From NCBI GenBank assembly GCA_013397845.1, contig VZTG01006785.1, positions 1,025,132 to 1,089,131 on the forward strand: a stretch of DNA of 64,000 nt, read 5' to 3'. The DNA is from Melanocharis versteri (taxonomy: Eukaryota > Chordata > Aves > Passeriformes > Melanocharitidae). Shown in pieces: positions 28,001-41,733 of this stretch (its first letter is position 1; every line of letters starts with the position of its first letter). The notes under the pieces were generated by a model, which saw nothing but the letters and a program-made list of their open reading frames with translations, searched no databases and was not told the origin of the DNA. Both the position numbers and the translations under genes were made by a program.

Positions 28001-31000
28001 GCACCCTCCGAGGGCTCTGGCTTCAGCTGAAGGGCAGGAGGAGGCATTTGCATGTGCTTTAAAAGTAGCTAGCTAAATAGGTAAAAGCTCATAAGGCATT
28101 TAAGCTTTGCCTGCCATTGCCAAGTTTCCACATGTTTAGAACATTGAGGGTTCCTGTAAACAAGATCTCAGCCCATGCCCTCCTCCTGTGTAGGTGGCCA
28201 CTGAGGTTTCACTTAGAACCCTGTACATGCCTGTGTGTAACCAAGGCAATGACTGACCCAATGACTCTGTGAACCAGACTCTGGTGATCAAGCCTTGTTA
28301 CGTGGCTGACAGGGCTGGAAAATGCTTGAGTGTCTCAGAGCTTCCTGGACAAACTGCTGTGATGTGAAATACTTCCCGTTCCTGGGGCAGAGGAGTCCCC
28401 TAAAGGCAACTGAATAAAAGAAGTAGCACAGCCTGGAGATGAAAGGAAGTGGCCTCTCCTTTTAGGTTAAATAAGTAGGTGCGGAGCTCTGAGGCTGGTG
28501 GCTGTTCTGACTTGTTTTGCAGGAGACTAAAACCCGTGCTGGGCAGGGCTTGGGGTACCTGGCTCATATGAAGTCTTCTGGAGGTTTGGTGAGTGGTGCA
28601 GGTGGAGGTAATCTGTTGGTCAGAGGTGGCTGGTGCCTGTTGGAAAAATACACCCAAGCGTGGCAGCTGAGTGGAGCCAGGGGCAGCACAGCAGTCACAG
28701 TGAGGTGTCTCCATCCTCCGAGCAAAGACCATTGTCTGTTAGGACTCCACATTTTTCCTGCCTGACCAGGCTGTTTGTCAGGATATGTAATCTTTGGACT
28801 CCCCCTTAAACATGAGGATGAGAAGAATGAAGAATGTGTCACGATCCTGAAACTGAGCTGAATTTACGTGTCTGGCAATAAGGCTCTGTGTTGGGAAGTG
28901 GAATGGATCTGCTTAGGGATATATTTAGAGAGGGAGACTGTAGTGAGCCCACATGCCAGTGAATTTAAATTTTATTTAGTGTATTTAAATATATTTGTCT
29001 AATCTCTCTGACAAAAGTATAATTTGCTCCATAAATGCATTTTACCTGTTAGCTTGGTTTTGTGTGGTTTTAGATGGGTGCTGTCAATTTTTGCATTTGA
29101 GATATGAGCCTGTTCCTTTTTTTTCCTTTAATGCACATTTAAAGCTTCATACAGGGTTGTTTGTACATTGTCTTTCTTATATCTCCAAACATAAAATGGC
29201 AAAGCAGCAAAATAAACAGCCCCCCCACTCCACTCTCCAAACTAATTGAGAGAGAGCTTTTCTAGTGTTAAAAAATTTTAAGAAGTTATAGCAGTTGTCT
29301 GGCTTCCCCTCACTGCTCCATAGCTACACAGCTCTTCGTCTCAACAAAAATCACATCAGTAAAATATAGTTACAGTGGGCCAGAATATTGAGGTTGTGAG
29401 TTTATGATTCAGTAAATCTGAATTTAAGATGTCTTTTGTGGGATCAGAGGCACTCTGCAACTTTGTGGGCTTGATAGGTTTATTCAGTACAGTTTTGCTC
29501 TGACAAATCTCCTTTGCATGCACTAGAACATATGAAGTCTCTTTTAATTCTCTTAATATCCCACCTCCTTCTCTGAAGATGATTTTGATCCATTCTCCTC
29601 CGTCTACCACTGTGACTGTACCTGTCAGATATTGCTGTCCTGCCTTGGACAATATTGTCCAAGCCTGTGCAGCACTGGACTTGGCTGGCCGTTGTGTAAG
29701 AAACGTGGCTGATTCTGCATACTTGGCTGTGATGTTGATGCTTTAAAAAAATAATTTATTTATTTTAACTTAATGCTAAGACTAAGGCTTTGCTGGCTGA
29801 ATGAAGCAGGGTCTAAAGCTTTGCTTGGTTGGTTTTTAACATGGCTGGTGACAACCATCAACGTCTGATCTGGAAAACCTTCCTGTGTCTGTAATGAAAG
29901 GATGGCCAGAGCAGTTTTAAAATGCAAAGGTCTTGAATGTTTTGTGTGTCAGCCAGAATTCAAGAAGAAGTTGGTGGGAAAGGGAGGAAATGAAGTAGGC
30001 AGAGTGCTTCATGTAATACCCAAAGTTGCAGAGTGTCTACTAGTCAGTGCATGAGGTGGTTCCTGTTCCTCCAAAATCCCAATTTTGGGTCTTAAAGTAG
30101 ACAAGGTATTTGGTATGCAGGAAGTCAAGGATTTGCTACAGATTTCATATTCTTGCCTTCAGACAGCAAGGCTGAAACTTTGAGGTAAAGTCAGAATTTC
30201 ATTATTTAGGATGCTTTTCCAGAGGAAGTGGGTGATCACTGGCTGGTAGTAATTCAGAAGTGTTGACTTGTAATTAAACATGGTTGTCACACTCATTTGG
30301 CACTACTCCTGGAGAACTGGGTGGGTGCATGCTGGATGTGTTCACGTGCTCGCTGAAGTAGTTGTAGGGCTCAGCGTACACTTGCTCAGATCCCTGATTA
30401 ATGGTTATTTTTTCCTTGTGGTCTTTGCCAAGCTAAGCTTGGATGGAAAATGGAATTAAAAAGCACTTCATTTAAAGACTAATTATTAGTGAAACAAAAG
30501 CTTGTTCAAATGATCTTCTCTTTGAGCAAAATAGAAGTTTACCAAAATATGGTTTTGCTCTTTCAAGTTACCCTGTCATTAAACAAAGGAAACATTATGA
30601 TTTTTTGTTTCTGGTCATCATGTCCTTCAGAGTTTAGATATAGTAGATAACATGGTGGATACCGGAGGGAAGAGAAGCATAAGCTTTCCACATCCTGAAA
30701 CTTCCCAATTCCCATAGCTTGCTTTCAGTGGCAAGTTCAAAGCCCATAGAAATATGTTAATTTAAACAAACTTATATTTACAAACTGTGTTTTGGCCATT
30801 TGGGGAAAAGTTTAGTGCTCATGGGCTGAATTTGACCTTCTGCAAACTCTTGTTTCAGAGCATTGGTCTATGGCATTTGCAAGCTCAGTGTCTGACTTGC
30901 TTGAAATCTTTGAGAAGCAAACAACTGTTTCCTTGAACGGTGTTTTGAATTAATGTATGTTGAGGTTTGGCACCTGTCTTTCAAACCAAGACGATATAGT

Positions 31001-33500
31001 TTTACTTTTTTTTAGAATTAATTTAATTTATGGTAAAAGTACTGTTTTTCAAATGTAGAATTAAAAGGATTTTATTTAGAGATTCAAATAGAGCTGATAC
31101 AATTCCAGCTTTAAAGGTGCAGAAGTGTGATTTGTATTTAAAGGGCTCCCTCACACTCCGTAAACCACCACCCACCCCAAAAGCTCTTGCCTTTGCTTGT
31201 TAACCTTTTCTTAAAACAAAAATCAGCCAGCTGTCATACCTGAACTATCTCCAGATGAAAAGCCACATACCTGAATGAATTTTCTAGAAAGGAAGACTAG
31301 TCCTACATAGCACAGTGCAGTATTGGAGATAAAAAGTAAGTGCAGGGGGGTATGTCTGAAAATAAGGTGAGGTTTTCTTGGGCTGTCTGGTATCTCTGCA
31401 GTGCACTTAACTTGTCAGCAGGTTAAAACTGAAGCCTGTCATCAACTGCTGCTTGTGTAAGAAGGAGCATCACTCACCCCATCTCGGGAATGCCTGGGTC
31501 ACCTCGGGGTGTGCAAGAGCAGCAACAAAAATGTCATTCAATGTATTTGAGTTTCTAAATTTACCTTTGTCCTTTATCTGACTCCTGTGGTGTGTGGTAG
31601 TTCTTGCATCGGGGAAGACTATTTGAGTGGTGTTTGCAGGGAGATTGGCACAAATCCTGTGTCAGGAGTTTGGGAATGAGAAAGGTCAGTGTTTATCTGC
31701 GTGGGTGGGTGTGTGTCTAGTGAGGAAAGGAGAAGCAGTGCTTTAAGAAGAAATGATAAGGATATTTTATTTTACATGTTGAATTTCTCTGGGGGAAAAA
31801 CACAAGTGGTCTCAGTCTTAAGTGTTGTTCCCATTCTTTAACTGTTCCTTGATTTTAATTTTTTTGTTTTAATTTTTTTCAAGATGCATGAATGAAATTG
31901 CCAAGTCAAAGGTCACCAGCTTGCTTCAGTGCACTTTAGGATTTCAATTAAGCTTTAGACATGATTTAAAAGCATCTCTCAAGGTCTACCTTGAAGATGC
32001 AGTAGAGACCCAAGTGTTCTCAGGTGCTGGAAACAACTTAGCCATAGCTGTAAAATTGGTACAAAGGATAGTAAGTCTGTACCAGAAGCAAGGAATGTCT
32101 GGGGTGTATAGTATTTGGCTGTGGGAAGAGGCTGGGTGCCAGGCTGCTTGGGATGCAGTTCGTTTGGAAGAGAGAGCTGGGATCTCTGAACAAGGATGCT
32201 TCCCTTTGCTCACTCCGTGTGTCTACTCAGTGTAGAGACCTGGCATGCTGCCTGGTTTCAGAAATAAGCAATACTGCACCAATGAAATAGGCGAATTTTT
32301 TATTTTGGCTAGTATCTCCCAGGAAGAGAAATGCCTTAATTCCTTCACATCACCACTTGTGTTCCTTGATTTCCTACGTAGAATACATCCTCCATCTTTT
32401 TCCTGGGAAAGAAATTACTCTTCTCCAAATTCTCACTCTTTTAGTCACTTGCATTTGTGTGCTTCTGATATGTAAGAGAGGAAGATCTTACTCTTTGAAA
32501 GAGCTATCCCAGAGGAGACTCTGGCCTCTCTCAAAGAGGCATCTGATGGTGGCTGCTGAAGCATTTGAAATGCATGCAATGGCAAGGCTAGGTTTGGGAA
32601 AACACATCATCAAGCATCTAACACAGAAGCAAATAGGAAGAGGGAAAGAGGGCAGGTCAGGCTGCTTGTTTTGGGGGATTATTTATTAAGACTCGGATCT
32701 ATGCCTTTGGATTAGGAGCAGATTTGGCCCATGACACTAAGTCTGTAACACCACAGATTGGTATGCCTTTGTTTTCTAATATTAGATACAGAAATCTGCT
32801 GTGTTGCCAGCATTGTAAACGTACTGGGAAATTATTTCTCTATTGCCTCTCCTTATTTCGTTCCAAAGATGCTAAGCCCCTTAGCATCCCAGGGTGTTAC
32901 ATTCACTCCAGCAGACATTCGCACTTGGAACTCGTACAGCACTTTGTAGTGAGCTTCTCATGGGGAATGCAGTCGCAGAGAACTTAATTTTTGCAGCCGT
33001 GGTTTGCTTTTTTCTAATCCTATAGAAAGTGTGTTAGATCTTGGGCTTTGGATCTTCATATCCTTCAGTGTGTAACTTATTATAGGGATCAGTTAGTTCA
33101 AGGAGTAGTGTGTGTGGGAAATGCTGGTACTGTAATATTAGATTTTGTGATTCCTTTTATTTCACTTAAAAATCTATAACATTTGCAGACATCACTAGTT
33201 ATCTTAAAGCATTATAGAAACCAGACCTTACCCACCCCCATCTCATCTACACTTGCACATGTATTTGGGAATTCAGTTGCTCACCTAACAGGGGATGTGG
33301 TGAGGATCATATTTCATGGACATAAGTGTCTCCTCTGCTGTGCCTGTGGTGCTTTGGTGACAAACATCATTCCTCAGGGCAGCACAACCCGCACTTTCTG
33401 GCACAATTTAACAGCTTGCTGTTGAGACAGTAGGGGCATGTGATGTGGTAGGGTTAGCCCCGAAGTCAGGCATTTGTTTTGCTCTTTATATTTAGAGTAG
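25019..33500. other. Stretch with no supported gene
   Basis: Includes an A/C-rich tract at 25396-25450. Apart from that it is unique-looking, with AT-rich parts around 28960-29280 and 30400-31130. No exon, RNA gene or transposon was recognised. The 115-codon frame at 31888-32235 starts with a normal ATG but resembles nothing I know. Confidence 0.5.
25396..25450. repeat. A/C-rich low-complexity tract
   Basis: The + strand is built mostly of A and C, in words such as ACAAAAAACCCTC and AACCCCACAAAACC. It is the complementary type to the G/T-rich tract at 10925. No element body was seen beside it. Confidence 0.6.
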
Positions 33501-33710
33501 GTGCCTCTGATCGCTGCCCTCCCTGCTCTCCCCGTTTCATCTCCTGCTCCCACTCTTGCTGTGTGCTCTGTTCCCTGCACGGCCTCCATCATCGGCCGGT
33601 GTCAAAGCAGCCCCAAGACGTGGCGCAGGGACAAGAGCCCTGAGTGGGTTGGCATCCGGACAAATACCCGAAAACTGCTGTGCTAGAGGGATGCTGCTCA
33701 TTGCACCACG
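33501..33710. promoter_or_regulatory. CpG-richer patch, possible regulatory element
   Basis: By hand count, 33501-33700 is about 60% G+C (69 C, 52 G) with 9 CpG, an observed/expected ratio near 0.5. This is below the classic island threshold of 0.6 but well above the surrounding sequence, where CpG is scarce. It could be an intronic enhancer, a weak alternative promoter, or the decayed remains of something GC-rich. No TATA box or first exon was identified. The regulatory reading is inference only. Confidence 0.25.
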
Positions 33711-34570
33711 GGGATGCATGCCTTCTTCCAGGTGACCTGTGGCCAGATCCAGTGCACAGGGTGTTCTCAGATGTGCATTTGCAGAAAGGTGTGCAACCCC
33801 CTTGCTGGAGACTGCCCGCTCCTGCTCTTACTTGTCATTGCCTAAAGCGTGCAGTAGTTTTGTGTTTGTTTTTATTAAAAAAAGACGACAACAAAACCAA
33901 CCAAACAAAAACCCCTCTTTATTGCCAAAATAATTTTCTGTTCTTGCTGCAAAAAAACTTTGAAAGAGGGGAGAAGTTCATTTAAGTGGAAGAACTGTAG
34001 TCCATTTTCCAGAAAAGGGGATCAAATAGTACAAGCGTCCCAGCAGCAAATAGCACCGTGTTAATCACGCCCCAGAGAATTTTGCAGTTAGCTGTTTTCA
34101 GACATGTTTTTAATTAATATGATATCTTAGTTCTGTTGAATTCAGAATGAAATCATGTCTCAAATATTGCTTGTTACTCTCAACTTCTAACCATCTGAAT
34201 TTCAGAAAACTTGCTTCAGCTGTTGTGGGGCATGGCTCGTGAATATTTAGGGGACTGGATATTTTTAATTAACCTGGTTTTTGGAGAGTGCAGTATAAGT
34301 CAGCTGCATTCTGATACTTACTGATACTGAAGCACGTGTAGCTTCCCCTTCTTCTGAAGCATTATAAATTGTTTCCAAAATCCACGGGCCAGTTGTAGTT
34401 GCCCTACTTGAGTCAGAAAAGTCAGGACATGAAGATGAAGTACTCTTCCCCCGGCCTAGCACCTTTCTGGCAAGATGTGAAAGAGAAGTCCAGACTACTT
34501 CATAGTGAAGGAGTGTTACAAGCTGCATTCATACCTAGGTAAATTCACCATCTCATTTCAGAGCAAGGAT

Positions 34571-34590
34571 TTTTTTTATTTATTTATTTT
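34571..34590. repeat. TTTA-type low-complexity run
   Basis: A T-run grading into three TTTA/ATTT units, followed by TTTTCCAG. Confidence 0.7.
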
Positions 34591-35303
34591 CCAGCTGCTT
34601 TTCTGAGCTGGAAAGAAAGCATTGCAGTGGATTTGTACAAAGCTGCTCTACCCTGTCCCAGGAGCTGGCACCCCCTAAGCAAACAGGAAGAGACTGATGA
34701 GTATTTTGAAAGTCAGTAGTTTTTGTGTTAGGCTCCTTTAGTGATTCAAGGTAGGCAGTGGAAGTGTGGATAAATATTAACTGACTGCATATGCTGCAGC
34801 ACATAGTCATTAAGTGGTTTATGTGTGAAACCATGGAAGGAAGAAGCTGGAACAGAGACACTTTCTCCTGTTTGATGTGAAATACCTGGTGGTGAGAGAT
34901 AGAATCAAGAGAAACATGTTCTTAGGGTGGTTGGATATACACTGCACTCTTGTTTTAAATAAGCCTTGTCTGTTACACTTGGTGATGCTTGCAGTGGTAC
35001 AAATGTCTGTTTGGCTCCTTTAACATTCAGCATGTTTTGTCGAAGCAGAAATAGTGTGGTCAGTCACTAAGTGGAAGCATAACTGAAGTGCTGGGTCCAG
35101 GCTAACTTGTTTCACTGGCTGCGGGAGTGGTTTTTGTGTAAGCCTCCTGCTGGGCATACCTTCATTAGCTGAAAATGTTTGCAGATGCCGTGATCATATG
35201 GGTCGTTCAATATCAAAACCAATGCCCAAAATTATTTCTCTGGAGCTCATCATGATGTTGGCCAGTTAGGTGTCTTGTTGCCTCTTGTTTTGTTTCTGTC
35301 GTT

Positions 35304-35317
35304 AAAAAAAAAAAAAA
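35304..35317. repeat. A14 homopolymer
   Basis: Fourteen consecutive A bases on the + strand. No target-site duplication or element body was recognised next to it. Confidence 0.8.
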
Positions 35318-38300
35318 TTCAGATGTCTTTGTAATTACTACTTCCTATCTGTCTCTGAAAAAAATTGTGCCGCCTTTGAATGTTTCTAGGAGGCTAATGA
35401 ATAATTGACTACTGAGTAAAAGGAAAGATCCTTTTAACAGGCAATTGAATCTGGTGTGATATATGAAAATTAATGGTTAGGCTTAGAGCTTTAAATGTGA
35501 TATAAATATTTTTAATATTTAGAAATGAAGATGTCTTTCTTAGCAACAATTTCAAACATTGTTATTTATTTTGCATGCCTCTCAATGAATTCAGTTTCCC
35601 AAAAATGAAGCTTAGAGTTTGTGTCTTTAGGACCTGTACTTGAATGCAAGGACCCTTGTTACATTATTTGTGTTTAGGTGAGGAAGAGCAAGTCTGGGTT
35701 TGGGGTTTTTTTTCTTCCTCCTTAACATTTTTTCCCACTTTGTTGTGCTTGTGTAGGTATTTGTTCAAATTGAAAAGTCAGCTCTGAGTCTTTGTACCTT
35801 CTAGGAAGGAAGATTGTGCAATGAATTTTAAAATAGAAAATATTTTACATCTGTTGCTTTTATAGTTGGTTTTATATGTTAGCTACTGATAAGCCAGTAA
35901 TAAATCAGTACAAACCCTGCACGCCTACACTTTTCCTTCTTTGAACACAGCTTGGATATTTTTTGCTCCTCGCTCTCCTCTGTGTGATGAACTGCACAGG
36001 GAGTTTTCCTGTGTTGCAGAAGGATTTGGAAATGAAGTTGCTGCCACACTTCAGATCTTAATCTTCCTTGCTGTTTGCAGATGATTCTTTGCCAGTCAGC
36101 TGGGTCAATATTAAAACCAAGCTGTGCTGCCTAAAACCAGAAGACTCCATCTATATCAGTGTTTCCGATTTCTCATATCTGGAGTTCCGAAATTGGCTAT
36201 AAATTGAGTTCCCTTAAAGGGAGGAAGGCCACAAGTGACAAGGCTCAGCCATCTCCAGCTTGCCAGTGCACTGCACTGCCAGCTTGGGGCAAGGCAGGGG
36301 CTGATGATTTGCTTTGTTCCATTTTCTGTTTACCAGTGTTTGTCTCCTCTTCTTAGGGCCTTGCATACCACTTTCTGCCAGTCATGAGTGAATACAGTAA
36401 TGTGGTTAAGTTGTCCCTGGGTGGTGGTGGTATTGTTGTTATTATATTTATGTGTCATTCTCAATTCTACACCCCCTAAAAAATTAGTATTTTCTTTTGG
36501 CTTTGATTTCTGTTTATGTGATTATGCAGAAACTTTGCTGGTGATAGCCGGACAGCAGTGGAGATGGCAACCTGACAGTAACTAGCTGAGCAATTCTGCT
36601 TTTCAAATCCTCAGCCCTTCTGTGTCCGTTTGTTTCCATTTCCAAGGTGGTGTGCCTTTTAGTTGACTTTACTTTAATCAAATGCATGTGAGTACAGAGC
36701 TGTGTTGTGGGTGGGTTATTTATAGGCCTACATCATCAGGTGCAAAGTGATCTGAGCAATGGCTTCTGGTCAGGTTGAAAGAAAAACCACCCCAGGGTGA
36801 AGGTTATGCCAACGACTTAACTCTGTGTAGGCAAAGGGGCAGGTGTGTGATGTCTGGTTTTGGGGTGAGGGGAGCTCGTTACTGGTAGTGGAACTGTTGG
36901 AGGCTGGTTGTGTGTGGTTGGGGTACCCATCCTCTGTATTTACCGGCAATTTACCCTTGGGCAGTGAATGCTGGAAAATACCGCCAGAGAGGTCAGGGCA
37001 GGGGAGCGAGCTTTACTGTGTGACAGCACATCTCGGTGCCCTGGGAGCTGCAAGCCTCTTGCTGGAGAGTGAAACAGAGGGCAAAAGCTAATTAGCTGCT
37101 TTCCAATTTTTTTCTTCATGAAAAGGTCATGTTTTATTTCACCACCAGTGCACTTGCTCTGCACAATGGGTGCAGGAGGCAGAGCAAGCGGAATAACAGG
37201 ACCCTTCCCCACTTGCTGCTCCGAGGCAGGGTGGTACCTGTGCCCTGTCCCAGCACTGTGCTGAGATTGTGTACAAAGCTGGGCAGATTCTGTGTGGCTT
37301 GGGCTGCTCCCACGTTTGTGATTTCTGATGCAGATGTCTGGCACCTCACTCACCTGGAGCAAGTCAGGGTGTTATGTCACCCACCCTTTGTGAATGCCTG
37401 ACATTTCCTCTCCTTTGGACAACAGCCGGAAAGGAAGTCGGTTTATTTAGAAAAGGGGTTTTTTTGTTTGCTTCTGTCTATTCGTGCTCTTGGTAGAAAA
37501 GATATTCCTGCTTCCGTGTGAAACATCTGGCTAAATTATAAATGTGAGGAAGTGGCTGAAGAAATGGCTTAACTGAATTGTTATTTAGCTGTTATTTTTG
37601 TAATTCTAATGTCTAAATTCTACATTTCATTGTGGCATAGCCCTATATAGCCTCGTATCGCTGTTAAAATAAGCAAATAGAGATAATAACAGAAGGCCCC
37701 ATTCTTAAAAACCTGAGCTTAAATTTGGTGTTCTGCATTGAAGAAGGCAGTGCTGAAGGAAGGTACTTCCCCATGCAAAGCCCTGGAGCAGACCAAGTGC
37801 TCAGTGGTCCCAGCCTGATTCCCAAGTTTTCCAGTTCCTCCAGCTCTGGCCCTGTTTTTAGATGAGAAAACAATGATTAAACCTCCCCTGTGTCTGGGAA
37901 TGTCATGCAAGTGGATGGGGATGTGTAAAGAGACCTGCTTACTGTCCAGTGCTAGACAGCCTTGTGCAACAGCTTTCTCTAGGGGTCTGAAAAAATTCTA
38001 ACTTTGATTAGAAACATCACTCAGCAAGACAGGGGAGCAGTTTTTGTCTTCTCTGCTTCTGTAAACATAAACAAATGTAAGTGAACATTAATTTTATTTT
38101 TTTCAAATTATGTGTCCACAGTCTTTGTTTCAGCAAAACCAGATCTTTCAGATTTAGTTATGCTTGCTTCCCATGTAACCCAGAATACCTTTTGGATATA
38201 GTTCTTGAGCTGGTAACTTGGTAAAATCTGGACATAAGGTACAAGGTGGCTTTTCTAATTGGACTGTGCGACTTGTAAGATAAGTTTGTAGCCAGGAATC

Positions 38301-41300
38301 AGTTTCTCCTTGTTCCCACAAGTGTTTGAGAAAGCAGTTTTTAGGTTTGTGGGGTGAGGGGCTCTGCCCTCCTTTCCTGAGGATATTTTGCCCTTGAGCC
38401 ATGTGCCTGGTGCTGTTCTGGAGCCAGGGAGAGCACTACATGTTCTGTTGGATGCATAGTTGCCTGATTTGGAAATAGTCAAGCCCCTAAGACATTCCTG
38501 TGTTGCTTATGGGGGAATACATACCCGCAGTGTGCTCAGATTTGCTGTGTGCCTGCAGGCCCCGGGAGGTGGTGGTGTCCGAGCTCTGGATGGAGGTGCT
38601 GAGGTTCCACTGTCACGCCAGGAAAGGCAGGACCAGCCACCAAGGCTTTTTTCCTCCCATCTCTCAGCATTTTTCTCATGGATAGAAATTCTCATGTAGT
38701 TTACCACATTCCTTTATGTGGTTGAATACAGTTAGGAAGCAAATTGGTGTTTGAGTTGAAAATTGAGCTCAGCTCTTGTACTTTTCCAGTTCAGCCCTTT
38801 TTTTTCTCCTTGCTGGCTCTGCAAGAAGACACAAAGGAAAATTTGGAAACAGCAACTGAATTATTTCTGTTGTGTCAAGCAATGGAATGATTTATTCGAA
38901 GCTGAGTGTGGGAAGGAAGTCTGATACGATGAGCCAGGGGTAATCCTTCTGTTAATTATCTCTTCCCTCCCATGACCTTCTTTCCCCCATAAATCTTCTT
39001 TCTGTCATTCTTTCTCACTCTCCCACCTTCTATACATTTTCCTCTTGCTACAAAAGGGTGGTAAATACAGGAGGTTATTTTGAATTACCTGAAACTGTTC
39101 CCTGAGCAGGGATGATCTAACACTACATACAATGTAATTCATGCATAGGAAACAGCATGTAAGATTCATGTTGCCATTTATGTCCTATAAGCAATCTAAG
39201 TATTGATGCACAAACAAAAATACAGTTGATGGAGAAACTGCTTGCAGTGTGCATTTGTCTTCAAAGTCAGTAGCAGAACTTACTACAGAGAGAACCTCCC
39301 TAAGATCCTCTGACCTTAAGAGCACAGCTTGACTGTACCTAGGCAAGGTGACATCTACAGCAGGCTCTGCCAGGTCTACTAGACAGCATTACGTCTACCC
39401 ACAGCTCTTATCTTTGGCTTTGTACCTTCACAGGTACAGTGAAGCACCGCTTAGAAGCACCACTTAACAGGAGCTTGCGTTTGAAACAGAAAATCACACA
39501 GAGAAATAGTTAGGTACTGCTAAGAGGAGGTTAACAGTCAGTCATTTCTCAAGGTGTGGGTACAGGCATATATATCATCACAATTTTAGCTGTAGCTGTG
39601 ATGTGTACAAAGCCTACTACTGTTGTCATCAGAACAAGTGAAATCCGCTTTCATGAATTGCAGCTGGATACTTTCCAAGGAGCTTGGTTTCCTTTTAATG
39701 TTAGGTTATTAATTAGCTCAGCAATTCATTCTAGTTTTATTTGGAACAAATCAGTAAGTGTTGCCATATTTGAACTCTTCTCTAAGTGGCAGTTTTCTCG
39801 AAAGAGGTCTTTCACCACAGAAAAACGAGCATACCCATGGGAGGATGGCTTCTACTCAGGAAGATCCGTCTATTCCCAGCCTACTTGCCAGCTTCCATGG
39901 AAGGAAGATGTGAAGAAATGTGATCTTTCTCTTTTCCAAAGTTATTCCAAAGCAATAGGAGGGTTTCCATCCTTTCAGCAGAAGCATTTTGCTCTTACCC
40001 CAGGTTTAACAGGATATATTAGTATTTTAAACTCATGAGGCTACATATTCATCTTGGCTGTGAGAAAGTCTTAAACAAACTCACATTTTTCAGGGTTGAT
40101 TCTGGATAAACTTTGAATCCCAGTGGATGTTTCTGGGTGGTCTGGTTTGGTATTGCACAGACATCCTTAGCACAGCAATTTACATGGAAATATGAGATGC
40201 TGGAGGAATGCCAATTCCCATTTTATTGTTCTTCACTGTCTAGTCAGGTTTTACCAAATCAAAGAATCCTGGTACTTGACAGGAAAAAAGTTTTCACACA
40301 TGGTATTTATAAATACAGCAAGGAAGAAATTTAAGGATTATTTAAGCTTTGGCAATTATGAGGTCATTTTAATTATGTAGGTGACAGCAGCACATGAGGG
40401 ATGTTCCACTGTGCTCATGTCTGTGTGTGTGCAACTACAGTGCTAGCCTACTGTGTTACCCTTGGCTTGGAATAGAGATGTGCTTGGAGAGGGCTGGAAA
40501 GGGAATGCTCTTTCCCTGACAAGTTTTGTGCACTAAGCCTGTTGGATTACGCTCCTCGCTGCAGAACTGCCCACAAACCAGCCACAAGCAGACCCCACTG
40601 TAACACAGTATTCCGCATGCACAGGGTGGTGGAAAGGGTTCTCTGCAGCATAGAGATCATGCATTTAACATAAGGAATAAAAGCCTATAACCAAAAATTT
40701 AAGACTTGATTTTGAATGAAAAATATAACTTTCATTGCTTCACGAAACAGGTTGTTTCCCAGGGTTGGATGTCATATCTTTTTCACTTGGAAATCAGTTG
40801 GCCAAAAGGAAATCTTCACTGGTCTTTCCTCTTTTTTCCCTAGAATATAGTTTTTTTCTTTCCTTATGGGAATGTTACTTGGAAGATAAAAGCTCATTGG
40901 GAAACAGAAGAGAAAAAGCAATATCTGTATTACTTCTAACTGTGCACTGTCTGCTTTTATATCAGGAGGAGTTTTCTCACCATCTATGCATTACCACAGC
41001 CTCACTTTTCTTTTTGTGTCCTCATGGGCTTAAAATTAGAGGAGATCTGACCAGGGGCTGTCCTACCTGTGCTTATTGAGGCACAGTGGTTGTGTGCAGT
41101 GTTTGGCATGGTTCTCTCCTGCTGTGTGGGCATCCCCATTCTGTCTGCCTGCCTTTGCCTTCCCCATGCCTGTGTCAGGGTTAGTGCTGAACCCCGGAGA
41201 CAGTGAATTATTAATGCAAAAATCACCCCTTAGTCTGAGTGGCACTTCCTTCTCCAGTGAATGCATGTGTTGCTTAAAGCACCCAAAATATAGCAGCTCA

Positions 41301-41670
41301 TTGGCTCTGCATCCCTGCAGTTCTCCTTTCACAGTGTTCATTAAATATCTATCCAGAGTGCGTGGCATAAATCTTTAAAAACGAGGGTGCCCTGGTGGCC
41401 AAACGTGTGACAGCCTTTCACAAAGAGGCTCACTAATTGCTTTTGATTAAATTGCCTGCACTTCTGCTGGCCCTCGGTGCACGCTTTCAGCCAGCGATGC
41501 GGTGTTCCGGGCTCTCTCTGACATGGCGATGCCACCTGAGTAATTCAGGTCCCCTGAGATAGGATGGGTTATTCAGGGCATCACCCTGATTTCTCCTGAT
41601 TGCTTCTGACATCACAGGGGGATCAAGGGAAGAAAAGGACCTGGGGGCTTTTGCCTTTACAGTTATATCT

Positions 41671-41733
41671 GCATGTATATATACACATATCCATAAATAT
41701 GCCTGTGTGTTTATATATATGCACATGTGTATG
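41671..41733. repeat. TA/TG/CA-rich imperfect microsatellite
   Basis: Interspersed ATGTATATATACACAT, TGTGTGTTTATATATATG and CACATGTGTATG words. It is alternating purine-pyrimidine sequence similar in type to that at 13220. Confidence 0.7.

Noticed and set aside
34571..35317. T-rich and A14 runs considered as retroposon poly(A) tails
   Set aside because: No element body, target-site duplication or processed-gene sequence was found next to either run.
39556..40038. 160-codon + strand open frame with a hydrophobic N-terminus
   Set aside because: It starts with GTG, has no recognised domain, and its length is within what chance gives in 64 kb at this base composition.
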